A stretch of DNA of 64,000 nucleotides from Eulemur rufifrons (GCF_041146395.1 NC_091010.1:53340001-53404000); one strand, 5' to 3'. Positions 35,700-47,904 are shown, numbered from the stretch's first letter. Made by a program: numbers and translations. Notes: generated from the letters alone by a model not told the origin.

Positions 35700-36520
35700 C
35701 AGTGAGGCCGGATCGCTCAGCAGATGAGAGCAAGTCTGCCCCACCTCCCGCGTCCAGGAGCCCCAACCACTCTGATTTTCCAACAGAACAGGGCACACAA
35801 GCGGCTTCAAAGCGCCCGCAGCGCATCAGAGCGTCACAACTCCTGCCATGCTGGCCAGACCAGCAGACTATGGCTTTATTACGTCTGAAGTCGCCTTAGC
35901 TCTTGCATCTGGAGGCAGGAGGTCGTGCCCGCATCTGCCGGGGTTCAGCCCATCTGGGAAGCTGCCGCCGGCGCCAACTTTTCCCATGGCGGGAGCGGAG
36001 AGGAGTCGAGAGGGGGTCCCAGAGCCAAGGTGGCAGCGCGGGACTCTCCGCCGGCGGGCTGCAGGGGGCAGGCGCTCAGGACCTCAACTCCATCCAAGTT
36101 GGGCCGCGGTGGGGCAGGAAGTAGCGCGGGGCAGGTGGTGGCTGCTCGCCGGGGCTGGGCTTGTGCCGAGCGTGGATAGGGACGGAGGGAGCCGCTGCCA
36201 CTCGGGGTAGAGCAGAATTGAAGTCACAAGCAGAGCGGGCGCTGGCGCGCGGGCAGGCGACATGACAGGGAGGGTGGGCGCTGCCAAGGCTCCGGCCTCG
36301 AGTCCGGCTGCCGAGCTGCGCTGTGCGCACCGGCGCACTGGGTGCTGGATGCCCCTCGACCCCCCTCGGCCTCGCAGGCGCTGCCACCGCCGCCCGCTCT
36401 GTGCCCCTGGGGCCAAGGGTCCCCGCGAGGAGGCGGCGCACCCTGCCCGCGCGGCTAACCCCGGGCTCCTGGAGCGGTTGCTGCGTTTCCGGTGTGAAAA
36501 GGCTTTTTCTGCCATCCTGT
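35700..36520. promoter_or_regulatory. CpG island, candidate promoter or first exon
   Basis: By my count this 0.8 kb holds roughly 70 CpG dinucleotides, several in every 60-base line, whereas most lines elsewhere hold none or one. Base composition is strongly GC-rich, with local clusters such as GCCGCCGGCGCC near 35964 and CGCGCGG near 36448. An Sp1-type box CCGCCC sits at 36390-36395. No TATA box or clear splice donor could be placed, so the direction of transcription is unknown. In mammals such islands usually mark promoters of constitutive or developmental genes or of long non-coding RNAs. I could not identify the gene. Confidence 0.9.
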
Positions 36521-36524
36521 TCCC

Positions 36525-37900
36525 GATGGTTGGGCACCTTGACCTGACTTTGAACTCAGGCTCTGTGTCCTGGCCTAGGGGAAACTTTGAAAAGGCACCA
36601 CCAAAAAATAATGTTCAATTATCATGTAGGCACCAGTACACACCATTAACATGCTCAAAAGATTGTCTGATGCATTTTTATTTTCGTTTTATGATCAATG
36701 AAACAAGTCTGTCTTTAACACATGATTAAATATTTTATACTACTTCTCTTAATCAACTCAATTGTTACATGTATTGAGCATTGGCTATAATATGGACATT
36801 TTTATAAGCATTTTGAATAACAATTTATTTGAACAACCAATTCTGCAAACTAATAAGAAAGCTATGCTTGTTTACGCTGGAAAAAAATCTATATTCTCCA
36901 TTTAAATTCTTGTGGTTTGAAGAGGCATTTATTTTGGAACATAGCATAGTCTCTCTTCATTTAATTCTATATTCATATTCGTTCAGATAAATATTACTCT
37001 CAGTTTTTTTCTCCCTCATTTTTAAGTCTTCTCTTCCTTGATGGATACATGAAGGCTTTAAGCATACAACATATGTCTTATAATTAGAACAATGATTTTT
37101 ATTAGCTCTCAAAATGCTAACTCTCTTGAATACCATTTGGGAAGATGTCTTTATTTTAGATTGTTTTTGTAAAGAAACAGAAAACTGGGAAAAGCAAAGA
37201 CACTGGCTCTTTTTATATTCTGCCCAGGGAATGACATGGCTGTCTTTTAAAATATTGTCAAGTATCAACAAATTTTGGAATAGGCCTGAAATAAATAATT
37301 GTGTCTCTGCTTATATACCAAACTAAAGTGGCTTAAGAAAAGGACGTAAGTCCTTTTGTTTACAATATTGGACTAAGATTCTTTAACCAACTTTTAAGGA
37401 GGTTATAAAAAGTAAATCCACTTTATGAACAATTTGATAATAAAAATACTATTTCTATGTATTATGTAACCCCTATCTCATCATAGAGCTAAATAATTTC
37501 TGCTTTTTTTACCCCTAAATTAATAAATCTAACAGGCTCTCTGAAAGATACATGCAGAAAAGGAATTACCTGCATTCTTATTGTATAAAAAGCAAAGCAA
37601 CGAAAAAACAACAAAAACCAAACAGCAAGCAAACAAAATCCAAAAAGAAAACAAGCACTTATCCAAGGGCATAGAAACAGAGAGCAAATGTAGAAGTGGA
37701 TCCTATTTCAGTTACTGAACCCAACAAATTCCTTTTTCCATACACTTTTCAGCTACTAGACACTGCTTATATGATCATTTTAGGTTTTTAAAAAAATAGC
37801 TTCTATAATCAACAAGGAAGTGATACATGGCATAAGAGCATTATCCAATTTCACTTCCAGGTAGAAACAACAGGTAATGGCAGATCATCAATCTCACCAC
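36525..37900. other. No recognised feature
   Basis: Composition drops abruptly to AT-rich after the island. An A-rich low-complexity patch lies at 37588-37640. No exon that I could link to the island was found. Confidence 0.4.
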
Positions 37901-37904
37901 AGAA

Positions 37905-38280
37905 AATAGAAACAAAAACAGGAGACACAGACCAATGGATCAGAACAGAGAATCCAATATAAAATCATCCTCATATGGCCATTTCATCTTTGACAAAGCA
38001 GACACCAATATACACTGGAGAAAAGAATCCCTATTCAGTAAATGGTGCTGGGAAAATTGGAGAGCCACATGTAGAAGACTGAAACAGGATTGGCATCTCT
38101 CACCACTCATAAAAATTAATTCACGATGGATAGTAGACTTAAACCTAAGGCATGAAAGTATAAGAATTCTAGAACAAAATGTTAGAAAAACTCTTATAGA
38201 CATCGGCCTATGCAAAGAATTTATGAAGAAGACCACAAAGGCAATCATGGCAACAACAAAAATAGGCCCTCCCAACTGAC
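37905..38280 (+). mobile_element. L1 ORF2 internal fragment with an open frame
   Basis: From 37935 a continuous frame of 114 codons runs to 38279. It matches the C-terminal half of L1 ORF2 as I recall the family, with motifs such as DQNRES, YGHFIFDKAD, LFSKWCWENW, INSRWIVDLN and RILEQNVRKTLIDIGLCKEF. The reverse-transcriptase core, 3' UTR and poly(A) tail are all absent, so it is inert. The frame is better preserved than in the other L1 pieces here, suggesting a younger L1 that was cut at both ends by deletion or recombination. The ATG is internal to ORF2, not a gene start. Confidence 0.88.
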
Positions 38281-38284
38281 AAAA

Positions 38285-40030
38285 CAAGGATTTATATTTG
38301 CATATGCTAACCCATGTATACATAGATCTATAAATATCTTTATATATAATCAATCATCTGTGTTTATATTATGCTAAACATGAGTTTATACTGAAATCTC
38401 CAATTTTAATCCATAACTGCATGTACTGTTCTAGCCTTTTTCGTTACTTGTCTGCAATTCATACTCCAATTTGCCTCCCATCATCTCCCATTTACTTATT
38501 TCTTAACCTCTGATCTACATGTGTAGCTGTTTCAGCATTGTTAGCTCATACTACCATGAGATGTAACCTTATCAACTAGATTAAAATGTTTACATGCAAT
38601 TTCTTTTTTCCTTCAGTATAATAGATTCCATTCATTTTTATGTATGTGTGCGTACATGTATATAAATATATCCTATATCCATAACATTGTAAAATTATGT
38701 AAAAAAAGTAAAAAAAAAACTGCTTAAGAACAAAATGAAAAGACTACATATACTGTACTTAAAATTCATATATTGATATCTTTAGCTATTTTTGCACATT
38801 GCAGCCTTAACCATGGTATATTCTCACATTGCCAAGGAAACATGGAAGGACTTGGCTCCAGGTTTTACATTTTCAGGGATCATCCTAACCTCAACAAATT
38901 GTTAAACACAACAAATTGAGCATTTATCACAAGCAGAGATAAAAACTTCAAAAGATTAAAATATGAAGGACCAAGAATTATTTCTCCCCTTTAGGTAACT
39001 ACAATCTCCTGGGACGGGAGGTTGTCATATTAACAGAAGTCAAAATGTGACATGTTCCAAAAGAAATAAACAAAAGATTTGATGGATTCATAGGAGACAA
39101 AAAATAGTCATTTGAGTAATCATGAAAAGCCCAATGGGATAGTTATTATTAGATAAACATCAAAAGCTGGGTTAGTTTTAATTTTAAGAGATAATGTCAA
39201 AAAGCTAATGTTTATGTGTATTTAATAGTATGATATATCTGGCAAACAAACTACTTCAATTTAACTGGGTATACATAAAATAAGAGGAATAGGTTCAGAG
39301 ACTTATTTAAATGCTTTAGATGTTTAGAGAGTATCTCTAAATAAATGATTAGTAAAACATTAGTCTTGTAATCCATGCAATGATGATTAATATGCAAGCA
39401 GATAAAATTATTATATACAAAGCTGCCTTCTATATCACATGATCCCATAGCACAAACCATATTGCTCTAGCAATGTATGAATGTCACTAAAAATCCTAGA
39501 GGGGTAGCCAACAGGCTTTTATTAATTTTCAAAAATAATGTCATTCAAGTAGAATCAATAAAGTACATGCTCAGGCATTTTTAGGAGTGAGAGTAGCCCT
39601 GTCATGGTCACCTGAGGTCAGAATCATAATTGGGAACTATAGACAATATGAAACTAGTGAGTTCACATGGCAATGGAACTGGCCACAAGGGCATCTTCTG
39701 AGATTCACACACGATGTGAACATGTGAATATACTAATCATGAGGATATACAACAAACTCTCAAATGTCTGGAAACTTAATTATCTTCTCCATTATTTGAC
39801 CCCTGTTATCTGCACAGCAAAGACAATATCTTTGAGGCCTGAGAGCCTCAGGCCTTGAGCTGCTGAGTATCTTCTTGGAGCCTATTTGTAATGAACTTTT
39901 CTTTAGGAATAAATGTGTCAGTTTTGCAATGATTGGCACAAAGTAAGTGATTAGCAAATAAGAACTTAGCATCGCCCTCTATTTATTATACTATTTCACT
40001 CCTCTTACATGTTGCCTTTTTTTCTTTTTT
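38285..40030. other. Unassigned, with a GC-rich hairpin at 39.84 kb
   Basis: No exon or named repeat. A 9-bp perfect stem, AGGCCTGAG (39835-39843) with CTCAGGCCT (39847-39855), has a 3-base loop. Confidence 0.45.
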
Positions 40031-40035
40031 TATAT

Positions 40036-40258
40036 CTAGGGGTCAACAAACTATAGCCATGGACCAGTATGTCCTGCTGTTTTTGTAAATAAACACAATT
40101 TATTATAACACATCCAGGTTCATTCATTAATGCTTTACCCATGATTAGTTACTTTTATGCTACAATGGTAGAGTTAAGTAGTTGAGATGACAAATGGTCT
40201 GCAAAGCCTAAAATTTTTACTATCTGGTATTTTACAGAAAAAGCTTAATAAACTTTGC
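40036..40258. mobile_element. Charlie-like hAT non-autonomous element
   Basis: The left end 'aggggtcaacaaactatagc' and internal text 'tgctgtttttgtaaataaac', 'ttcattcattaatgc', 'ggtagagttaagtagttga', 'caaagcctaaaatttttac' and 'ttttacagaaaaagctt' follow a common hAT-Charlie-type repeat whose consensus begins 'caggggtcagcaaactatgg'. It has no transposase. I could not verify the 8-bp target duplication. Confidence 0.8.
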
Positions 40259-40261
40259 TTT

Positions 40262-42065
40262 ATAACATAGTGCTCAATAATTGCTCATTGGTTTTGCTTC
40301 ATAATTCGACTAAGTGTTGTTATTTCTATAATATTGTGAACTCTATGGTGGCAGAAACATTTTTTTTTCTTTTTCCTATTTTACGCTTTGTTATTCTATT
40401 TCTATTTTCTAGCACTGAACCTGTATTATAATGAGAAATTTTCTTAAATCATTTGCATGAATTTATTTTAGTAAAAAAATCCCATGAAACCTCTAAAATC
40501 AATCTGATAACTATGGATATTATGAGAAAAAGAAACACAAAGAAAGAAAAAATAATATTTTTGGAATAATAAGAAAATAAGATATAACAGAGGCAATGTG
40601 ATTTAAAGAGAAAACGAATAAAATATAAAAGTAAGTAAACACAGTTTCAGTAATCCACAAAGGAAAGGCTCCTGACATGTTCAATGTAAGCTATGCCTAT
40701 GACTACGTACTTGTTATTTCTGAGGAACTAAGAATTTACTGATGTAGCCAGCCCTTTCATTGATGTATCAAAACAGCAGGAGACTTGCTCAGAACTTTGT
40801 GAAATTCACCTTAAAGAATACTTTATTCATTTAGCAAATAGCTGCTTAGAAATATCTTTTTATGAGGTAGCCATATTCTGTAAGAAGGAACAGCAGGAAT
40901 GTAAAGAAAAAGATACAGCCCAAAGACAGAGTATACTTGAATGGCTCTCAGTAAGTCTTACAACCAAGAATTATTTCTGCCTTCTACACGGTGTATAGAA
41001 CAAACACCTTTCAGAATAAAAATTTTAAAATCTCCAAATAAAGGACTATTGTTAAGGAAAGGTGTGTTTACACTGACATGATCACTTGAAAGCATCAATT
41101 TGAGTCTCTGTATCTATAATTTGCTAAATTGTTGAGTAATGCGCTACATGTCAACTACCTTAGATGTGGCATTGTAAATATTTCATAGCTTTAAAATTTT
41201 ATGATGATTACACACATATGCATTAGCGTACACCTTATAACGTTTTAAAACAGCAAAATAAAAAGTGTTTACCTAATTCAATCTGATACGACAGCATTAA
41301 AATTAAGTCTGCCTCATGACACTAGAAAAGTCTGAGTCTTGGTCCTCGAGTCTCCCAATGCTATAAAAATGCCAATAAATTTGTCAGCTCATGGCACATG
41401 TGTTTTTTGTGTTAGATAATAAAAAAATGCTCTACAGTATTTTAAATAAGTTAATGAATTGTGAAAGAGTTAGACTCATATTCAAACAAATTAACAGTCA
41501 TATTGAACAAATATGTTTGCCCCCTTACTCCCTAATAGGCTCTTTAGTTCCCTACCATACCGAATTCTTCTCAATGTCATAGGTGTCCCCTGGCCTTGTG
41601 GTAAACCAGACGCAATTGCAGTGCGTGGTCTGGGCAGGGGAGTGTAGAGGATTGGACTGGGAATTTAGAGAAGGCCAGAGATGTGATGGCCTTGAAAGCC
41701 ATGATGAAGATTTGGCCTTTGTTCTGTGGTCCAAAGAGAAATTACCCAGACATATTGTAACATAACGTCTTCCTTATCCCCTGATGCCAAGGTTAAAGCG
41801 AACACTCTATTCTGGGACGAAGCTGAGAGCACGATAAAATCCAGGTGGTATCAAAGCCCTCTTCACTGTATGTCTCAGTCTGAAAGAGCCAGTTTTAGTC
41901 TGTTCCCCATAGGACAGCAGAATCAATAGCTGTGTATAAGTGAGGAGTCCCACACGTATTTGGGGCTGTGTGATAAGAACCTTGTTCTTTTTAGAAATGA
42001 AGATGTGTGAGGAATAGACATGTTTTCTTCAGTTTTGGGCTATTCTTATCATCCTTTACAGGTGG
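40262..42065. other. No recognised feature
   Basis: AT-rich unique sequence; no exon or repeat that I can name. Confidence 0.45.
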
Positions 42066-42071
42066 CAGAAA

Positions 42072-42290
42072 AGCATGAGGATTAAACTTGTGGGCTTTGG
42101 AATCAAAACCTTCTGAGTTTACATCCTATCTCTCCACTTACTGTGTGTACTTAACTTCTCTGTACCTCAGTTTCCTTATATTTATTATAGGATTTTGTAA
42201 AGTAGCAGGTGGTATTCAAAGAGATTATCCATGAAACATGCTTGGCCACTTAGCTCAGCTTTCTGCACATAAAAAACCCTCAATTCTTAT
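42072..42290 (+). repeat. MIR SINE, sense
   Basis: 'gcatgaggattaaacttgtg', 'ggctttggaatcaaaacc', 'ctctccacttactgtgtgta', 'ctctgtacctcagtttcctt' and 'ataaaaaaccctcaattc' match MIR across its full length. Confidence 0.82.
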
Positions 42291-42294
42291 TATA

Positions 42295-43488
42295 AATATA
42301 TAGTTGTTGGTTAATATCTCAGTATTACTAGTTTTCATTGATCCTCTGGGAATGGAAACCAAACATGTCCTCAAAATTTGAGACATCAGTACAGGGAGTG
42401 TTGCTGTGGGGCTAATGATGAATTCTCATAGGCCAGAAGCTTTCTTCATTAGACCAAAGTGACCTCTCACTGCTAGTGACAAGATAACACTTGATAACTC
42501 TGATGACATACAGGAACCCTGCTCTTCCACACAGGAATATCTGTACTCGTTTTCCACACATTTTATGAAATGCATCTGATATGTGGTAGTTATGATCTTT
42601 CTGTCATTTTTAGCTTAGTGACTACAAAGCTGTCTCGGTCAAAACGTTGGGTTACATTCATTTGCCCACAGCCAACTTAGGAAAGGTTAAAGCAAACTCT
42701 TGGAAAGGACTCCACGTTTTGCCTAAACAACAAGCACAGGAGTTTTTACTTCAGCTACTCCAAGTAGCTGAAGATAATGTTGACATATGACCCTTACTGG
42801 GCTGTGTCCATGGCACTCTGGGCCATCCCAAAATACAAGGCTGAGTCACTAAGCATCTTCTCAATGTGTAGATGGGAGAGCACATCAAAGACCCCCTTTT
42901 CAGTCAAATGAGGTCTAAACAGATGAGGTCAGCAAACTGCCACAGTTAAAATCTAAAACATGGGAACACTGTTAAAATGGGATATATGGTACAAAAAATA
43001 GACATCCAAATATATAATGTCCCAGGCATGATCAACATGTATTTCATGTTCACATAACAGCATTGGGCAGCTAAACAATTTAGTGGTGTGAACCACCTTC
43101 ATAGTCATTTAGAGGCCCAAGATAATAGAGGCTTCACTATTCTCAACATGTGGCTTTCACCATTTTCTCAGTGGCTGTCTGAATTCCTGCCAACCACAGG
43201 ATGACAAAAATATGGAGGACCATGCTTCAGAGGCTATTTTGGAGGCTGGGTCTAAGTTTTTCACATCACTTTGCTCACATTCCACCGACTAGATCTCTGT
43301 CAGATGGCCACAAGCATCTGAAACACAGGGTTTAAATGGAGTAATGTTCTCAAACAGTTAAATAGAACTTGGATTATGGTAGTGGCTTCTGATGAAGTAA
43401 GCAAACAACTTTCTATTCCAATAAGACCTTTCTCTATATTGGGAGGCAGAAACAAGACGTGGAGCTTGTGTTTAAACTATAATAATCA
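42295..43488. other. Unassigned; possible old repeat at 43.16-43.33 kb
   Basis: 'ggctgggtctaagtttttc' with 'ctttgctcacattccacc' and 'cagatggccacaagcatct' resembles a common ancient interspersed repeat that I cannot name with confidence. The rest is unrecognised. Confidence 0.35.
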
Positions 43489-43492
43489 CCAC

Positions 43493-43692
43493 AATGGGAA
43501 TGGAGACAATTCACTCAACCTCCCTGGGCCTCTATTTTCACACCTATAAAATGGTCATGGATACATGCCTGAGCATTAGGGATATTGTGAAAGTTAAATG
43601 AGATATAACACTATTAAACATAGTGTTTAATAGATTCTAAATACCAAGCATGACATAGTGCTTAGAACTTAATAGACTCTCAATAAATAACA
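43493..43692 (+). repeat. MIR SINE, sense
   Basis: 'caattcactcaacctccctg', 'ggcctctattttcacacct', 'ataaaatggtcatggataca', 'aaagttaaatgagatataac' and 'agactctcaataaataacac' follow MIR in order. Confidence 0.78.
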
Positions 43693-43694
43693 CT

Positions 43695-44598
43695 AATTGA
43701 GAAGCAAAGAGCCTTTCGCATGGGTACAGAATCTATGTCATGGTGTTAAGTTTTGAAGAAAGACATATTTTCTTTACTAATCATTCACTCAAAGATTTAT
43801 ATTACTTTACACTCCCCACAAGCTACACAAATGCATATGTCATAGTTGGAATGAGTCCTTAGATATAATTCTCTTCAAATACTCTCTTTGTTCCCTGCTC
43901 CCCACCTCCAGGGAAGAATACCCTCCACTGAAGAACCTCTATTTATAGACATTAATTTTTCACGGGCAACTTAGAAGAAGTTGACTTTTGGAAATATTTA
44001 GCCAAAATATATCATAACTGGGCCAACTGTCTATGGTTATGGTCGCCCTATTGTATTAACAGAAAAACACACTGCTCTTCATGGAGGGGACTGATCATGA
44101 TATTCTACCTATGCAAATCCTGCACAGTTTTCACATCTTGGTTCAAGCCCCACCAAGTCCATGGAAACTTCGGTGACAGTCCATGTTCATACAGACCTAC
44201 ATATTCCAATCTGAGCCTGAAGGCCTGAGAACCAGAGGAACCAATGGGTCAGAACCATTAGAGGGATCTCAGGCCCAGGTGATATGGCACGTCTCAAGCT
44301 GTCATGATGTCTGGGATTTTTCATTTTTATAAATTAGGGAAGACAGAACAGATGCATTTCTGATAGCTTCTGAGCAATTTAAAAATAAGGATGACATTGG
44401 ATTTTAGCCAAAGTAGTGTGCAATTGTTTACTGCATAAACAGTATGATTCTAGATTTCAATTTTCTATATCTTAACTTTAAAAAAAATATTCGTTTACTT
44501 TCTTTATTCATCCTATCATTCCTTTTTTTTCTCAGATTTTTTTCCTTCAATCTATTTCCTGCTCTTTTCCCTTACACGGTAAGACAAATAGAGGTTTG
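43695..44598. other. No recognised feature
   Basis: AT-rich unassigned sequence. Confidence 0.45.
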
Positions 44599-44601
44599 AC
44601 A

Positions 44602-45240
44602 ATGTTGCGGCTCAGAAAGCAATACCACAAAATGAAGGCAGAACCAGCCTCAGAAACAGTTGCTCTCTCTCCTCCTGTCCTGTCTCTCTCCCCTCAATCT
44701 CCCCTGAGGCAAGCCACAGAAAGCAGAATTCCCCTTCCCCAAGGTGGTCATAGAAACCAGAACCCCTCTTACTCAAAGCCAGCCATAAATCCTAAAAACA
44801 CTACCCTTCCCCTACCTTTCTGTGCAATAGCTGGCCTTAAGGAAATTAAAAACCTCATTCCAGAAGGACCCAGCCCCATACCCAGAATAAAAAAAAAAAA
44901 AAAAAAAAAAAAAAATGCTTTCTCCTGAGAAGAAATACATACTCAGAGAAGGCAAGAGGAATATGAAAAGACAGGCCTTGCTGGGTTTCCCCATTCAGTC
45001 TATTTCCTTTGGCTCATACCTTTTTTGACAAGTCACATTTCTACATAGCTGTCCCTGCTTCATCAAACATAAACATAAAATCAGATCCTTTCTCTTGTAT
45101 CTTTGGTGTCTTCAAGCAAAAGGCACCTGTGTAATGTAAAACTATGACCAAATGAATTTCCTATGTTTTTCTCTTATTAACCTATCTTTGTCTATAACAA
45201 ATGTCTGCCAAAGGATCCTTACATGCCCCTTGGACCCCTG
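44602..45240 (+). mobile_element. Probable ERV1-type LTR with an internal poly(A) expansion
   Basis: About 0.64 kb has the layout of a class I LTR: a TGTTGCGG start, a C-rich U3 with 'ggtggtcatagaaaccagaa' and 'aagccagccataaatcct', and an end carrying 'atgaccaaatgaatttcct' and 'tctcttattaacctatctt', wording typical of ERV1 LTR 3' ends. A 27-base A run at 44889-44915 grows from an 'agaataaa' site. Neither the exact family nor a target duplication could be established. A plus frame at 44596-44928 is not a gene. Confidence 0.5.
44889..44915. repeat. 27-base poly(A) run
   Basis: An uninterrupted A homopolymer, the longest in the window. It is probably an expanded A-rich site inside the LTR-like sequence, not a retrogene tail, since the LTR-like sequence continues on both sides. 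Confidence 0.95.
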
Positions 45241-45285
45241 GATGCCCATCAATTTCAAATGTCCAGACCTTCCAGATGAATACCT

Positions 45286-45319
45286 GTGAGTTAATGAGGT
45301 ACAGGACTCATTAACTCAC
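45286..45319. repeat. 13-bp perfect hairpin with an outer imperfect arm
   Basis: GTGAGTTAATGAG (45286-45298) and CTCATTAACTCAC (45307-45319) are exact complements around the 8-base loop GTACAGGA. Further out, AGATGA (45274-45279) and TCATCT (45331-45336) can also pair, making a longer imperfect cruciform-type structure. Confidence 0.92.
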
Positions 45320-45399
45320 CACTGGCTTCATCATCTAAATGAACAGTCAGAGCGTCTTTCTCTAAGCCGTATCTGATGAAATGTGAACCGCTTCTCCGC

Positions 45400-45462
45400 T
45401 CACATCTCTCTCTCTCTCTCTCTCTCACATACACACACACACACATACACACACACATGCAT
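45400..45462. repeat. Compound (TC)n(CA)n microsatellite
   Basis: About 12 TC units pass into interrupted CA units. It has the same arrangement as the repeat at 13626-13675. Confidence 0.95.
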
Positions 45463-45464
45463 GC

Positions 45465-47095
45465 ACTCATATACTTTCTTGAACTCCAGTTTTTCAGGGG
45501 CTCTGAGGCATGGATACAGCTCTGGGTGTCCTTGGCCTAGGCCATTCCGTTTACCAGGAGAGGCTGGGCAAGAGGCCAACGACTTACTTTAATAGGAAGA
45601 ATGTATTTTCTAGTGATTTATCACTTCCTCTATAAATTAAGGAAACACATTTCTGCTGAGGCTAATGATTTATTAAGAAGACTTTCAAGCAGTAAATCCT
45701 TTCTCTTTCCATTCTCTAGGCAGTAATGGCAATGTTGGAGTTTCAGAGAAATAGGAGGCTGACCTTTACAAAGGTGACAACCTTTCTACAAAACAATTAT
45801 ACTTGTTGAAGCCACAGTGGGAGGCCTTGAGAAGAGCCAGCAACCCCAGTTCTGGAAGTTGTGACTCTCATGTCTAATGGAGCAGTGTGTCCTAGCTGCA
45901 CAGGCTAGGATCCAGTGACAGAGCAATGGCTCCTTAGAGTAACTGGGCCAGTTATTAATTTTTTACCTGTCAGCTTCAAATCTATCCTTTAACCTGCTGT
46001 GTGCAGATACTGAATTCTGTAAAATGCATTTTCATTTATTTTTAAACAAAGAAAACCTATATAACCCTTCAACCAGTTCCCTAAATATGTAACATCTTAT
46101 ATAACCAAAGTATAATTACAAAAGCTCTGAGATTAACATGCATAGAATGCTATTAAATTATCCACATGTCTTACTTACATTTTGCATGGAGGTGAAGGCT
46201 CTGAAAGTGAAGCGCAAAGACACTGAAGGTTGCTTTTTCTCCACCACAATTTCCCCAGTGGCATTCAACTCCTGTCTGAAAAGCAGACAAGGAAGATCGC
46301 ATTATATGATTAAGGGTAACACTTCCAGCTGCTACAATTGTACTTATTTTTCACAGCAGCCATCAACATTTAGTTATTACTGTGTATGGAGACTAACCCA
46401 TCTGTCATAGCATGTTAGCATTTATTTGGATCATTAACAATTCTTAAGCCATTAATCATAGTAATGTTAATATATTTGGCTCCTTTGAGGTAAGGTACCC
46501 ATAGGTAACATGTCTGGCCTCGGTTTATATGACTGTTTTCTGATGCTAAGTTTTGGCTCCAGTTTTGTCTAAGGTTTGTTAGAGCCATCAGTGGCTTTGA
46601 ACAAGAAGATAACTTCTAAAAGTGAGAGGAGATTGCAAATGTCACCTCCACCTTATCAAGAAAAAAAAAAAACAACGGAACGAAGGAAGGAAGGAGAAAG
46701 GAAGGAGGGAGGGAAGCAGAGAGGGAGGGAGGAAAAGAACAAAGAACGAAACCACCTATAGCTCTGGCTGCAAATTGAGACAAGGCCAAGGTGGCCTATA
46801 TGAGGATTCTGTGTGAATTCAGAAAATGTATTCCCTCTGGGATAGCAACTAAAAAATGTATTCCCATGGGATCAACATCAAAGTAGTTGTGCAGGTAAGG
46901 GAACAAAATTCTAAATAATTGCACTAGTACACTGATTCTAGAGATGTGTAAAATGTATATTCATAGTTTTTCTCTTTTGACTGAGAATTTGTAAAAATGG
47001 TTACCGTGATGTATTAAAGCACAGAAAAATCAGTAACAAGGCTGATTCACTATGCGAGAACCAAGGCTCTGGGCCTATAAAATAAATCGGGCAAG
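45465..47095. other. Unassigned, with a GGAA-rich tract
   Basis: A purine tract of GAAGG/GGGA units with an A12 run occupies about 46660-46742. No exon or named repeat is supported elsewhere. Confidence 0.4.
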
Positions 47096-47099
47096 TGAT

Positions 47100-47900
47100 A
47101 AAAAGTCCAGGAATTGCCCTCACCTTATTTTAGGGGAAAATAGTCTAAGTAGAGAAATGAGGAAGGAAACTATAAGGCAGGCAAAGATTCAGACATAGAA
47201 AATAAAACTCAAGAAACAGGGACATTTCTCACAAAGGCTTACTCAAGGGCAAATACACATTAAACTAAGAGGTTTAATTCTCTCCTGAATATAAAGGAAG
47301 AGACTTTCCCTTCTTTCATTTCTTATAGAATTTACTTTAGAAAACTCTTAAGTTGTTTTCTGCCTCTTTTAAATATATGTAAATCTTTCTAAAAACTAAA
47401 TAAACCTCTTGCTAAGTTTAAGACCTAAGAATGTCTTTCTCAGGCATCTGAGAACCAACTCTTCGAACTGTATATATTCAGGAAGATAGAGTTTCTATCT
47501 CTCAATTTCTATAGGAAGGTAATAGCCTAACTTCCACAGATGCCCTGCCCTAAATTCCAAACTACCTCCTGTCACAAAGATATAAAAAGTTTATTTTTCC
47601 TTTGGACAAAGCCAAAAACCCAACACAGATGGACACCCCAATGATCAGACAAACTCTGTGTGACAAATGCTGCTGTCAAGTCCTCTGACTTGAGAACTAG
47701 TTATGGTTTATCTTGAAAACATATATGTAATGGGTTGTATCTGCTTGGCTACATAAAAAGGTAGATTTCTTTCAGTTTTGTAATCTCTTCCAGATTGCCT
47801 ATGATGCACATCAAATTCTGATTTAATGCTCATCAGTAATAAAATTGTTTTCTTTCTCCTTTACCATTGTGAAGAGGTCTTCTGGGTCTAGAAGAGATTT
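47100..47900. other. Possible unidentified LTR
   Basis: The 3' part, 'taatgctcatcagtaataaa' followed by 'attgttttctttctccttt' and 'gaagaggtcttctgggt', has the texture of an LTR 3' region with a polyadenylation signal. I cannot name a family and no boundaries are clear. Confidence 0.25.
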
Positions 47901-47904
47901 ATTT

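Noticed and set aside
36076..36537. 153- and 143-codon antisense frames in the CpG island
   Set aside because: Overlapping long frames on both strands are expected where high GC removes stop codons; no protein family is recognised.
44596..44928. 110-codon frame ending in a lysine run
   Set aside because: The lysines are the translated poly(A) run, and the frame lies in an LTR-like repeat.
45286..45319. Intrinsic transcription terminator
   Set aside because: The hairpin lacks a following T run and the genome is eukaryotic; bacterial terminator logic does not apply.
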